NCBI GenBank assembly: GCA_030295235.1
Contig: AP026126.1
Span: 620,001 to 684,000 of the forward strand
Length of the DNA stretch: 64,000 bases
DNA from: Fistulifera solaris
Taxonomy: Eukaryota; Bacillariophyta; Bacillariophyceae; Naviculales; Stauroneidaceae
Direction of reading: 5' to 3'
Notes under the pieces: model-generated
Databases searched by the model: none
What the model saw: only the letters and a program-made list of their open reading frames with translations
Told to the model about the DNA's origin: nothing
Translations under genes and position numbers: made by a program
Part shown: positions 43,675-55,900 of the stretch, piece by piece
How positions within the stretch are numbered: the stretch's first letter is position 1
Layout of the letters: each line of letters starts with the position of its first letter

Positions 43675-46600
43675 TTATGCAGACGGAACCATATCACGAA
43701 GCATCGCATTTACCACAGCTTTCCTTGTCTGTTGGGAGCTTACGAGCGCAAACAGCGCCGCACGACTCTCACTTCGGAAATAAAGGGCTTGTCTTCCAGG
43801 ATTGTTTCCTTGGTCATCTGATACCGCGAATATACACAATATATGATGACCGGAGAGAGTCGAAAAGGCCCATGCGTTGGCAGCAAATCCGCCGGGGATG
43901 GCCTCCCCGGGCCAATCCAGCTTGGACATGGTAGCTATCTTTTTCGAAATAGGGTCATTCATTTCTTCTTGTGGGCGACTTTTTTCTTGGTCCTTTCGTT
44001 CAAGTTTCACAGGAGGTAACTGATGTGGCATCCGAAACCAGAGAAACCGAAAAGCTTCATAGTCACCACATCGATCCACAAAAAAAACTAACCGGCAAGG
44101 TTGCAAACCAGCCATTGGCGGCAGTTGAAAAGCATCTCCTACAACCACAACTTTTGTAAATTTTAGGGAGTCTGCTTGCGAGCCACTTTCACTGGCAATA
44201 AGAAAATCATCTTCGCCGCTTTTACTTCCCGTTTCGATGACGCTTTCAGAGGAAACAATAGCACCCGTCTTTAAATCCAAGCTCACTCTTACGAGGCCGC
44301 TCTCTTCGGCTTCGATATTCATCTTTGGGTAACTTACTGATGGTCGCAATTCCAATGGGCTAGAAGATGAATATTCTTGATCCAATACAATGGCCCACGT
44401 AAGCGAATCCCCAGCTTTTACCTCCTGGCGGTAGACAGTTGATGTTGAAAATGGAAGCGGTGCCTCGGTCATGAGTTCGCGGAAAGACATGTTCAACGAT
44501 TCAGCAAAGTGCTTCCCAATTGTATCATCGGCTGGTTCGCACAACGTCGCACCAACTTCCAAGCAAATCCCTTCCGTGAAATCAATCGGCGTAATGTTGA
44601 AAATGCGGATAAAAACGCCGATCCGAAATTCGTCTTCGCCGTCAAGTCGTAAATGTCGTTGGGGCGTAGCAGCCATTGTTATTTGAGTAGCATCCGATGC
44701 AGCAGAGCAAGATTTGACCCAAACATCAGACGCTGCCAGCGGATTCCCAAATGTTCCTAATTGACGGCCGTCGCGCGAGGCATTTACAGGTGGTATTGTC
44801 AGGCGCATCGGAGAGATCGCACGAGCGTACACATTCGAATCGACGGTAGTAGAGGAATATATTGCGTGCCGGGTTCGAGAAATAACAATCTGGCGGCAAA
44901 GCTGCATCCAAAAGCCTCGTTGAAAAGTATCGATAGAAGCAGGCGCTGGTTTGGTGGAAGAAATAAGAGGCTTTATTTTTGTTTTGACTGGCTGGATGAC
45001 AAATTCAGACAAAGGAAACTCGGTACCTCCTTCTGGACCGTTTTCATAGTGACTTTGGATCCGTCTGATTGCCGCTTCGCTGACAGGAAGAATGATTGTG
45101 GTGATTATCTCTTCGGAAAGCACGTCATCTGCCTTTGCTTGTAAACTCGCGACAGCAGCTGATATTAGTTGCTTGGCATCTGACCCACCGAAACGTCGTC
45201 TCCACCCCACAGCGGTTAAGGCGATGTTTTCAATGCATGCAACACACATTTTGACTGTCTCTCCTGCTAATTTTTTCACCGAATCTCTCTTTGGCCGTCC
45301 GTCGGCGTTGAGAGTGGGAACGTGTGATGCATAAATAATTTTGATAATGCGTTGTGGACTGAGGGCAGTAATGATATCCTTGCCACTTTTTACATTGAGA
45401 TTTGTTGTACCAGTACCAGCGACGGCCTCAAAATCACTCTGAGCAGCTGAAACCTCACACTGTACCCAGTGATCGGCCGCCAAAGACAACAAGAAGAGTC
45501 GCATGTGGTGCGAAGGAACTCCATGGTGCAGCTCTTGTGCCACAAGGTCGTCCATCAGTTTTGTTGTTGCGATAGGGGGCCTTTATCACTTGTCTCAAAT
45601 TTTGACAGTAGAGCAGCTGAATCCATCATACGGTCCCAGAGTATATGCGGGGGACAAGCGTTCGTAGTCAGCTTCAATGAAACAGATGCAGAAGGTTCTA
45701 ACAATCCTACGCCGTGTAAGAAATCTTGAAGGAGCTGCACGTAAGCTGTCGATCCTGCAGCAGTCAGCGTAACGTCCTCATCGAGATAAGCTAATCTGGG
45801 ACCCGACAAAACAGAAGGCACAAATGCTCTGAGTATACTCCAACTTAGATGAAGCCATTTTTCTACCGCTCCACTGTTCGTCGGCGCAAGAGTTCCATCT
45901 GGAGCAAGCCTGAAGCTACGGCCGATATCGAGAGCAACCGTAGCCAAAACTAGGAGCATCTCATCTTTAATGGGTGACAAAACCCCCTCGTCATAGTCTA
46001 TATTTTGTAGAGCAGCGGATAGGAAAGTCTCGAAATGATCCGACGTCGCTGAAGCATCGTGATCATCCACAAAAAAGCTGAGGGCCATTTCAGTAAATAG
46101 GCCAACGCGAGTTGGAAGGCGGTATTCTTTCCAGCCTTTCCAAGAAATCAGAAGTCCTGCCGTAGAAGCAGATGATGATATCGACATAGACGCCGGTAGG
46201 TTGACCAATTTCTGCACCAAAAACACCAATCGCGGGGTTCGTTCCGCTAGTGGCAGGGCGCGACAAGCGATGACAGCAGCTGCCAGTCCAGCTAGTTTCT
46301 GCTCGAGCGGCAATTCTGTCTCCATCAGATCTTCGCACAGAACGGCAGCGCTATATTGAATAATGATAGCTGCCCATGGCGTATGAGGGCAGGCATTCGC
46401 TAGTCGCAAACCAGAGAGTGCCGCCGCCCGCGTAGCCGCACCGTTTGCACTCGTTTGCAATAGAGGCAGAACCAGCGCGTTGACCGCCGTGTCTACCAAA
46501 CTCCTCGCATCCACTTCCGACCATCGTTTCGAAAAGACTGCACGGTCCATGAGACTCAATGTGGCCGGTGTGGTACGCACTATATGAATGAGACAAGCGG

Positions 46601-47441
46601 TTACGCAAGGCAAGGCGGCAGCAACGAAGGCGGTATCAGAGTATTGCGCGATTCGATCCAGAATCTGAAATAACCTCGGGGACAAAACATTTTCTTGAAC
46701 TCTGATTTGTAGTTCAGCCATGGGTATTGACGGGTCTTCGTCAACTACTGCCCGGAGTGTCGGCGCGTAGGGTGAGGAGCGTCCAAAAGCAATGCTGTGT
46801 ATCTGATGAAGCAGTTCGTCGTGAACAACTGTCCCAGGAATTGTAGATGATGACAATATGAGTGTTCCGATGGCTTCTATTGCCGAAGCAGAGACGCCGT
46901 CATCCTCATCGTCCAACACTATAGTAGCGAGGGCGACTGTCACATCCGTGCCAATTTCATCTTCCAGCCGATTGACTGCTGGATCACGTACGGAATACAA
47001 GAGCGGCGAATGCCTTATTCTGGCGTACGCAGAACGAGCAACGATTGCTAAGGTCTCACATGCTAATATGCGACATCGACGGTCTTTATGACTTTGCATG
47101 CATTCCTGAAGCGCGGCCATGCATGTGGAAGTTGATTTAACGTACGATGGGTCATGGAAGAGATCCGAAGAGGCATTGTTTGTCGTATCCTGAAATAGTG
47201 TATTCGACCCGTGGCCAGCAAATTGACAAAGCTGCAGGCAAGCCTTTGCGACGGAAGCGTATGCGGATTGATCATCTCTGAGGGGAGTTAGGCATGACGA
47301 TGGATCTGTTGTTCGCGCAGGAAATTCCAGCTCTGGCTGTATAAATTCACTCTCGTCTTGGTTCCCTGTACCGGTTCCAGTATTTCGATTCTCATCCTTC
47401 AGTTGATTGGAAGCAAGGGGAGTTGCAACTTGAGCACTCAT
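43675..47441 (-). CDS. large ARM/HEAT-repeat, adaptin-like protein (possibly TPLATE-type)
   Basis: Two ORFs of 628 and 626 codons overlap at a TGATG (45555-45559). Adding one base to the TTTT at 45559-45562 (plus strand) joins them as LSQQQKLMDDLVAQELHHG, giving 1255 aa; two separate genes is the less likely reading. The N-terminal two-thirds consists of helical repeats with small-residue motifs (RCRILACETLAIVARSAYAR, DDGVSASAIEAIGTLILSSS, GAATRAAALSGLRLANACPH). The C-terminal third is beta-rich (EFRIGVFIRIFNITPIDF, DSLTWAIVLDQEYSSSSPLE), like an adaptin appendage. Overall layout and length resemble large subunits of coat complexes such as TPLATE or beta-COP. The assignment is structural intuition, without a diagnostic motif. 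Likely a cytosolic membrane-traffic component. Confidence 0.6.
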
Positions 47442-48039
47442 CGTTTATTCAGCATTTATTTCTTTGGCAGCTTGTTGTTGCTTTTGTTGCAAATAAGAAA
47501 GGTCCGCGTCGCGTGTCGCGTGTGTGCGATATGATTATTTTTCGATCATCGATCATCGGCCAACTTGCGGACTCTGAGTACCGCGTAAGGGGGCAAAAAA
47601 TGAGGATACTATAGTCCAACATGTAGTCTATCTTCCATCAAGACTGGATTTCAGTCATGAAACTATTGTTATTTTACTCTTTTGTTGCTCGCATCCGCCA
47701 TGACCATTATAAGCACATGTCTTAATTGTTTGTGCTACTTCTGCAAAGCGTTTACCGTTCTGAAATAAACTGAAGTAGACAAATAAAACACGCCTGATAG
47801 GGGTGTCGAACTTTCAAAAATTAATGTTAAATTTTACATTTATGTCGGAGTGGTAGTTTCGGGCTCCATGCTGTTTTGTACTGTGTTCGGGTTCTGATCG
47901 AGTGTCACTTTTTCGTAAAACAAATGCGAACACGGAACAAAGAAAAGGTTGGCACACTTGTTCTACGAATTCAAACTATTTACGAGAATGACACCATCAT
48001 TTATTTCGTAACAATCAGACAATAGCAAATATTAACAAA
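47442..48039. other. divergent promoter region
   Basis: About 600 bases upstream of the ARM-repeat gene (minus) and the phosphate cotransporter (plus). It contains one GACTG/CAGTC element at 47642-47660. No gene is seen. Confidence 0.55.
47642..47660 (+). promoter_or_regulatory. GACTG..CAGTC promoter element, copy 5
   Basis: GACTGGATTTCAGTCATGA, about 200 bases upstream of the ARM-protein ATG (47441) and 380 upstream of the phosphate cotransporter ATG (48040). Confidence 0.5.
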
Positions 48040-50173
48040 ATGGCCGAACAGCCAATGACAGAGGCCGAACCCATAGTGGAAGAGGACGCCACCCACGATG
48101 AAACCATTCTTTTGGACGACGCGATTCATTTAGATGACACGAGGCATACAAGAGGGGGCGGTCCACCCGATCACTCGACAAGAATTGGCCGCATTTACCA
48201 TGTCACCTCCCAAAAGTGATTACACCGGCTCACTCGTTTACGTCGGAAGCTCAGCGGCAACTGAAAGCGAATAACAAAGAGGACGATGAGAATGTAACGT
48301 GGAGAGATGTGGCTGCTGCCTGCTTTTGCCACTCTGCTGCACAATGGAGAGATATTTTCCTGGGTGCTTTTCTTCTCTGCGGTTTTCTTTACTTTTTTCT
48401 GATCGGATTGGATTTGCTCGGCACGTCCTTTCAAGTCGTCGGAGGATGCACAGCAGGCTCATTGCTCGGCAGCGATACGAATCCGTTGGCAAGTTTAATG
48501 ATCGGAATCGTCGCCACCGCTTTGTTGCATTCGTCTGCGACTGCGACAGCAATCATTGTATCGCTTGTCAACGGAGGACTGGATGTGGATCAGGGAATCT
48601 ACATGGTAATGGGAGCGAACATCGGGACGAGTGTGACCAGCATGATCGTATCGCTCGCACACATGGGTGATGGCGAGGAATTGGAGCGCGCTTTCGGTGG
48701 ATGTTCCACCCTGTTCGTTTTCAACTTTTATACTGTACTGGTGCTATTTCCTCTCGAAATAGCAACGAAGTATCTGTATCATCTCACCAAGGCGATGCTA
48801 CCTTCCTCCAGCAGTCGGCAGGAAGGTGAAAGCTGGGAAAGCCCTATCAAGAAGATCATTTCGCCACTGACCAAAAAAAGTTCTTATCGCGAACAAAGGA
48901 CTAATAGATGATATATCAATGGGAGAACTGGAAGGATGTGGGTCCGTCTATCCCACTTTTTTGTGAAGGAGGCGATGTATCCTACGCTTCGTGCAAACAA
49001 GGCCTTATTGCTTGCGACAAGAAGACGAATAAATGTCCGACTTTGTTTCAAAATGGGGCAGACAAACGAGACGACATGGTTTCGGGATGGGTTTGTCTTT
49101 TCATCTCGTTATGTCTGCTCATTACTTGTCTCCTTGGCCTGGTTGCACTACTCCACAGAATGCTAGAGGGCGCTTCGAAACGAATCATATACAAAGCGAC
49201 AAACATCAACGGGTACTTCTCTATCGCCATTGGGTGCGGAGTCACAACTGTGGTCCAGAGTTCTTCGGTCACTGTCTCAGCGCTGGTCCCTCTGGTACGT
49301 ACAACATAGGGATACCATTGAAATGTCGGTCGACGCCACTCTCTGATGATCATTCCTCCTTCAGGCCGGTGTGGGGATTCTCTCCTTGGAACAAATGTTT
49401 CCTCTTGTTGTCGGGGCGGATATTGGCACAACGGTTACCGCATTAATGGCTTCCATGGTGAGCAGCAAAGTGGAGGCGCTGCAAATAGCGTTGGTGCATG
49501 TATTTTTCAACGTAACAGGAGCTGTGCTCTGGTATCCTGTACCTTTTTGCGACAAATACCACTTAAAACAGCCCGTAAATTGGGACGGATCACGAGAGAA
49601 TGGCGAAACTTTCCGGTGCTTTTCATCTTGGTTGTCTATCATCTCCTTCCGATTCTGATTTTGGGTATCAGCAGTTGCTTTGAAACAGATAGCAAAGGAT
49701 TCCGAGCTCTGGGAACTTTCCTGACCATCATCATTGCTTCAAGCATTCTGTATTTAATTTACTGGTGGAATTTTAATCGGGGCCGAGAAAAGACTCGTGC
49801 ATGGCAAACCCGTCGACAACGACGCCGCGCTGCTTTAGAACAACTAGCCGACGACATGGATTATTGCAAGTGCGATATTGAGTACGTAAAAAACGAAGTT
49901 GGGCGCCTGAAGGACCTGGCTGGTATCAATGTTGAAGAAGGTGTTGTTTTGCAAGAAAAGCAATCGTCTCACCGACGAGTCGGTAGCCACGGGCAGGATA
50001 TGTTGACCGGAGAAGATCACGTCTCGCTCTATCATTCATGTCAATCGCAGTCTTGGGCTAATGTCATTGCTTCTGCGGGCGGGTCCCTGAGAGGTTCTTT
50101 GCATTCCATATTCGAGCCTACTCATTCGTCAGCGGGGCAAGAAAATGAAGATACCTATGATGATGCCAATTAG
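48040..50173 (+). CDS. SLC34-type Na+/phosphate cotransporter
   Basis: 687 aa. Exons 48040-49294 and 49365-50173; the intron is 70 nt (GTACGT...CCTTCAG), phase 0. Corrections: A run 48212-48215 short by one, A run 48873-48879 and T run 48957-48962 long by one, T run 49544-49548 short by one; each restores family-typical sequence. The protein has the two inverted Na/Pi repeats: GIVATALLHSSATATAIIVS near residue 160 with GANIGTSVTSMIVSLAHMGD, and VVQSSSVTVSALVPL near 405 with GADIGTTVTALMASMVSS. The QSSS motif is intact in the second repeat; the first has HSSA. A Cys-rich extracellular loop lies between them. The acidic N-terminus and the C-terminal 110 residues are cytosolic. Expected role: plasma-membrane phosphate uptake, a typical target of phosphate starvation, though no phosphate-response element is recognisable upstream. 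Confidence 0.88.
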
Positions 50174-50483
50174 ATAATCATTGTACCGAATGCTTGAAGT
50201 GGCGGCGTCCCCTGTAGCAAATAAATGTAGTTTGAGCGGAAATTACTGTATAAAACGTCAAGTGCTTTTCCCCGTTTTCCCTGTCATACAGTGTCCTTGG
50301 TTGAGTGTACTTTGTAGTAGTAGTTGTTAATTGTGCTGCGTTAGTATCGGTAAGACATGGATCCTTGTAGTCGGCCTCGCATTTTTAATTATTTGCATTC
50401 CAAACTCCCGATCGAATCCGCCGCGAAGCTCCCCCTCTTGTGTTGTCATTTTCGCTGTCGGCTTCTCGTGCAAAACATAAACC
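50174..50483. other. intergenic
   Basis: 310 bases between two plus-strand genes. Nothing specific is seen. Confidence 0.5.
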
Positions 50484-52877
50484 ATGGACGACGGGGAAAC
50501 GCAAGAAAGCTTGACAATGTCACTATCAAACGCCGAAGACGCTCCGCCATCTCTACCGAAAATGCATTCTTTGGTACAATGCCGAACCGAGAATTATTGG
50601 GAAATTGAATCGTCGGGCGAGAATTGGCTGCGATTCATTAAGGCGAGTTCAGAACCTCCTTTCGAAAGTCAGGCATCCGATGAAAGTGAACAAGAAAGCA
50701 ATAAATCAAAAGTCTTTGCGACTATTGCATCAACGGAACCTCGAACTCAAGCATCAACTGACAGTGCAGCAAAGGAGATGATAATCCAGCTAGAAGTCTG
50801 CTTTGTGACAGATATCGGTTACTTACTAGCTGTCAAAGCCATGGAAGATTCCCACGGAAAATTATACACCATGCGAAAGGAAGATTACGCGGCAAGATCT
50901 CGGAAGTTGTTGACGCATCGAAAGCTCCATCTCATGAGACCTGGGGACAAGATATGTTACATCCAGGGCAACGACCAACTTTTGATGGAGTACAAGTGCG
51001 AGACGGTCATCGAAACATCGCACTCGCAGAATCTGGGACGGGAAAGCTTGTCGTATTTGGATAACACCCAAGAAACGGATGTCCCGATAACACAGCGCGA
51101 CGTTCGAAAAAGCCACGATGGCATCTTCTTCACACAAGATCATGATCCGGACGACCCGTATTCACAAACGACAAAGGAGTCTGTCGTGCCTCCGAAAACT
51201 GATGTTTCATTGCAACAAGCAAATAAAACAGAAAATGTAAAAGTCATTGACGATGCAATCATGAGTCAAGCAAGCTCCGGCGATACCACAATAGATCCTG
51301 ATGAGGTTCAGGAAGACACAATTTCGCCAAAGGGTGCCCAATCTTCAAAGCGCGCGCGAGAGAGTCCCACGAGTGTCGACACCGAAGATGATAACGGTGA
51401 ATTTGGTCCAAGCTTAACGCATAAAGAGCCACCGCAAAGCGCAAAATCATTGATACTTTCAGCTCAATTGTTGAATGATCAAAAGCCTGCCACTAGAGAT
51501 GAAATGAAAGAAAGTTCAGGTTCCCTAACTGTACAAAAAGAGAAAAAAGACTCCAATCGGTGATGAGGTCGAAGATAGTAGTGATTTACTTGTTTCTGAG
51601 TCGCTTCACAATCACAACGGAACATTGAAACCCGCACCGACGCTGGAGCAATTGCCTGAATTGATGAATGATTGTAAGACCCCCGGTAAAGATGACTTTG
51701 CACAACCTCCTGATGCCCAACCCCAACGTGAGAAAGCAAAAGAACCTTCCCTAGGCGATGGAATCAAAGAAAGTAGTGATTTATTTGTTTCGGACTTGGT
51801 AAACAATGCAGCTTCAAAAGCCAAAGAAGTGGTGAAGCATTCACCTGCAGTGATGAAAGATCGAGAGACAGAAACGTCTGGTTCCCAAGCTGTAAAAAGT
51901 GACAAAGCGAAAGAGACTCCCATAAACGATCGCTCACCTGACGCCATGAACGACAGAGAGATTCCCGGTGGTGAAGTCGAGGAAAGTCCTAGTTTGTTTG
52001 CCCCAACACAACCTGCCGACTTGTTTAGCGCTGCAACAAATGGTGAAGTCAGTCATCCTTTGTCGCCTGATGATACGCAAATCAAGAAACAATCAAACCA
52101 ATCATCCACGCGGAAACGGGCGTTTGTGGTTTCTGATAGAGTGACACCGCTCAAAACCAGATCTGAACCTGTGCGGATGACGAGATCGAGGACGGGATCT
52201 GCAGTTAAGCATCCTCGGAGTGGTGGAAAGAGTGGCAAAGGTCCGCAGATATTAGTGACTGGGTACGAGGTGGACAGCATTATGGAAGAGGTAGGTCCAA
52301 TGATTATAATTGTCCATTATCCATTTCTTCTTCTCATCTTTTTGGAACCTAGCTTGTGAGCAAAATAGGAGGTACAATAATACATGACCTGTCAGAAGCG
52401 AAGACAGCAACGCACGTCGTGGCGAAAGACCTGAAACGGACGATAAAGCTGATGATTGGATTATGCTGTACTGATAAAATAGTCTCTCTTGAGTGGCTCC
52501 GTGCATCTGCCGAAAGTGAAACGCCACTTCCCTGCAACAGCTATCTTGTTATCGACAGGAAACTCTCGAATAAGATAATTAACAACCTTCAGAGAGGCAA
52601 GGTCCTGGAACAGTGCAGGTTCTACTTTTGCGACTCCATTACGAAGCCTCCACCTAATGAATGTCGTTTACTGGTTGAAGCAGCTGGAGGCACTATGCTC
52701 ACTGATCGGTTGTTGTCGAAAAATACACCAATTGAAAATCTTTTCCTGATTAGGAAGGGTAGCAGTTTTTCGAGGAAAGAAAAAGCCCTGTGCATGTCAT
52801 ATATCGATGCTGGTGCGGCTGTATGGACGCTTGAGGAGCTTCTAGCCACGTTGATGACTCAGTCACGCGCCCAATGA
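50484..52877 (+). CDS. tandem BRCT-domain protein (MDC1/PTIP/Rtt107-like)
   Basis: 776 aa: exon 1 50484-52290 (A run 51543-51548 read one base shorter), intron 62 nt (GTAGGT...ACCTAG), exon 2 52353-52877. The long middle is disordered, acidic and Ser/Thr-rich, with several SQ/TQ sites and three loose repeats of EDSSDLLVSESL, KESSDLFVSDLV and EESPSLFAPT. A basic segment (RMTRSRTGSAVKHPRSGGK) precedes the BRCT pair. BRCT1: PQILVTGYEVDSIMEELVSK IGGTIIH, ATHVVAKDLKRTIKLMIGLC, KIVSLEWLRASAE. BRCT2: CRFYFCDSITKPPPNECRLL VEAAGG. The WL motif and the RT..K..IG pattern fit DNA-damage mediators such as MDC1 and PTIP. Expected role: binding phosphorylated chromatin or repair proteins. No FHA domain is visible. 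Confidence 0.8.
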
Positions 52878-52948
52878 AAGCTTTTCAACATCGTAAACTC
52901 CTAAACATCTTTACTACACTGAGTAGAAGTAGTTTCGTCCATTTGAAC

Positions 52949-55900
52949 TTACAGGTCGGCTCGGTCCACTGTCCCACTTCGAACGTGTCGAGTGTTCTGA
53001 ATTTCCTCACTATCGTCAAAGTCTTTATCTATGCTTTCGACCATCGCCATGCCCGTCAGTGGACATTCGGCTGCAATCAGGCCATCCAGCTCCCCTTGAA
53101 ACTCGGATCTCGCTTTTTCTTTTTCATTCAGACGTCCAATCTGATCTTCCAGTTCTGTAACACGAGATCGTTGCTTGTCGTTGAGATGGGGTATAACGAG
53201 AGACCTTAGTGAGCTCGAAAGGAAAACATAACCAGAAGGGAAAACATAGAAGGGTTCTCCTGAACCAAGCACTGGCTTGTTTGTCATTGCACAGCGGGCA
53301 TCGCTGCTAAGCTTCATATGGTGGTTTTGAAGTCTTTGGATTTCCGATCGATACAAATCGCACGTCCGATCGCATTCGCCCATCTCCTTCAGTAAACGGT
53401 CGATTTTGGTGGAATATGAAGTAAGCGCTTCGCATATTTCGTCTTTGATTTCATCAATCCTTGTAAAATCAGGCCTGTCGATTACAAATGTTAGCCATGC
53501 TTTCAATTGAAATAAAAGCACTTGTCATACGTACAGAAATGGAAGCACGTCTTCAATCGAAAGTACATCGGGTCCGCAATCCTTCAACACGCTGACGACT
53601 CTGGCAACGACATCTCTTCCATGTAAACTACCATCAGACGCAGCATTCTTCGCAATCATGAGCCACAAACGCTTCCGTTCTTCGAGTTCTACACTTTCTT
53701 GAGCCAGCTCACGCGCTAGTTCGGGGTCGACTTTTAAACAAAGTTCCACAGCTTGGTATCTCATCCCAAAACCCATGTACAGCTTGACAGCAGAGCGGAA
53801 ATGACGCCCCGAGCTTAACACAGTACGCAGCGCGTATGACATATCAAGTGGTCCCATCTCATCGGTTGAGATGGAAAGACTGTCTTCATTTAGCATGGCT
53901 TGCTTTGTAGCTAAAGACGTTTCAGAGACAACATACTTTGTGAGAAAACGTAGCAAAGGTTCTTCGTCGTCAAGCTTGATGTAGAGCGACAAAAGGTATC
54001 TGAAGATAGCACTACTTCGGCATCCTTGCTGAATAACTCCTTCGAAGTATTTGATTAAAATGCTCGAATTTTCAACGAATGAAGAGGCGTGGGGAAACTC
54101 GATTCAATGTTTACTTCGTAACCTCCGGAGGAAAACGGTCGATCCGTCTACATGAATATCTAATGCTTCTTTGCTCTCTTCTTTTCCAGAGGAACTATTC
54201 ACTCGCTCCTCTATAGCTCGTACCCGAAGACGCTCGCACCTTGTCCTTTCATAGTTCATCATTGAAGGAAGCAACTTTAGGGGACTCAAACCCTTTGAAT
54301 ATTGTGCTAGGAAGCTTTCAACTGCCTCTACAGGTATCCTTGTTAGCCATGTAAAGGCGTGTTTGTAGTAGAGTGGTTCAGCGAGATCAAATGGAGCGTC
54401 GTTGAGGATTTTTAGAGCCGAAGATGCTCCAGTCTTTTAATTTAAACAATCGTTAGAAGCGGTGCATCCAAAACCAAATTTCTTAGGTGAACTTACTGAT
54501 TGAGAACCGATACTGAGAGAAGCATTCACCGCGGTGCTTAAATCACCACTCTTTGCTGCAAAAGCAGCGCACTCACTAGCTCCAATGTCGTGGGAAGCAA
54601 GAATTTTCAGTACAGTCTTAGCGTCCATATTCTCAATGTTAGCGTCCAGAAACTGAGCCAGCATTACAGTGCCTCCGGTCGACATCGGTCCGTTGTTGCA
54701 ATCCAGCATCCCTTCTCTTTCATGGAGAATGAGTTCAGTAAGCCACGCACCAATCATCGTACAAGTCATTTTATCATCCTTCACACGGCCCGCTCGCATT
54801 TTGTCGTTCAAGTATGTTATAAGCGGTATATTTGAAGTGGTTAGGCAATCAAGAGCTTCCGGTGAAAGGTCCAAAGAGCTGCTGTCGTCAATACCAAGTC
54901 TTGGTAGAGCAAGTCGAATGGATGAATCTGCGAAAGGTTTCAAAACAGCAGGACATTGAGCCATGTACTTTGCTGCTAATTCTGCACGGCCATGACTAAG
55001 ATGATACTCTGCTCTGACTGCAGTGACGACGGCTTTCTGAGCATTGTTGGTGCACAAAGTTTTAGCCTGTTCAAAAGTGCTTCTTGAGCCTTTTCTTCAG
55101 CGGTTAATACCGTTGGAATATTAGTCCGAGTGCGCGCCTCCTTTGAAACCGCACAACGGGACGGAGTAGAAGGCATACTTTTATTTTTCAATTGCAAGTC
55201 AAGACATTTTTTCAGGGTAAATTTCCAAACGTCACGATCTTCTTGAGTTGATGATATGTGCACCAGAGATCGTCCCTTCCGGAGCCAAACTTGATCCGGC
55301 CGTCGAACGTCCATCAAAAGCTCACCGACGCCAATCAGCGTCTCGTCGGCGTTACCTTGAGCACCCACATCAACATGTTCTTTTGAATCATCCTTTGAGC
55401 TACGCGACTCAGGAAACGAATCTCGTTCAACTCATTCAAGGTAATCAAATGGTGCGGAGTAAGTGCGAGCGAAACAGGCGTGTCCGAAATCGACTTGCTC
55501 CCCCCTTCGTACGGCAATATGCCGGATTCAATTATCATGCCGCTACTGCTGCTTGAAAGCACTGCCGAACTTGACAATGATCGATCAATAGTGCCGTAAA
55601 AATTCCTGTTGCAGTGCGCAACCCGAAATGGTCGTTACAAATGCGCAAATCTGCAAAATCGACGGAACCCGGAAGATCCATCAGAGAAGAATGCTGCTGA
55701 TCCGCCACGACCATCCCAAAAGATGAATTGTGCGCAGAGTAAAATGTATAAAACCGTGTGCGTTTGCTTCTTCCAGATGTCGCTGCCATAACCAATAATC
55801 CCGTCCTCAAGCGTTCGAAATGAAGTCCTGTAACGGCTGCACCAACTTCTGTCGGATCCGCACTATCGCTTGCGTAAAGCTTGTGCAAGAGAAGTGGTTG

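Noticed and set aside
45540-45570. Two separate genes overlapping at TGATG
   Set aside because: Adding one base to the adjacent T run makes a smooth join and both halves look like one ARM-appendage protein; still possible but less likely.
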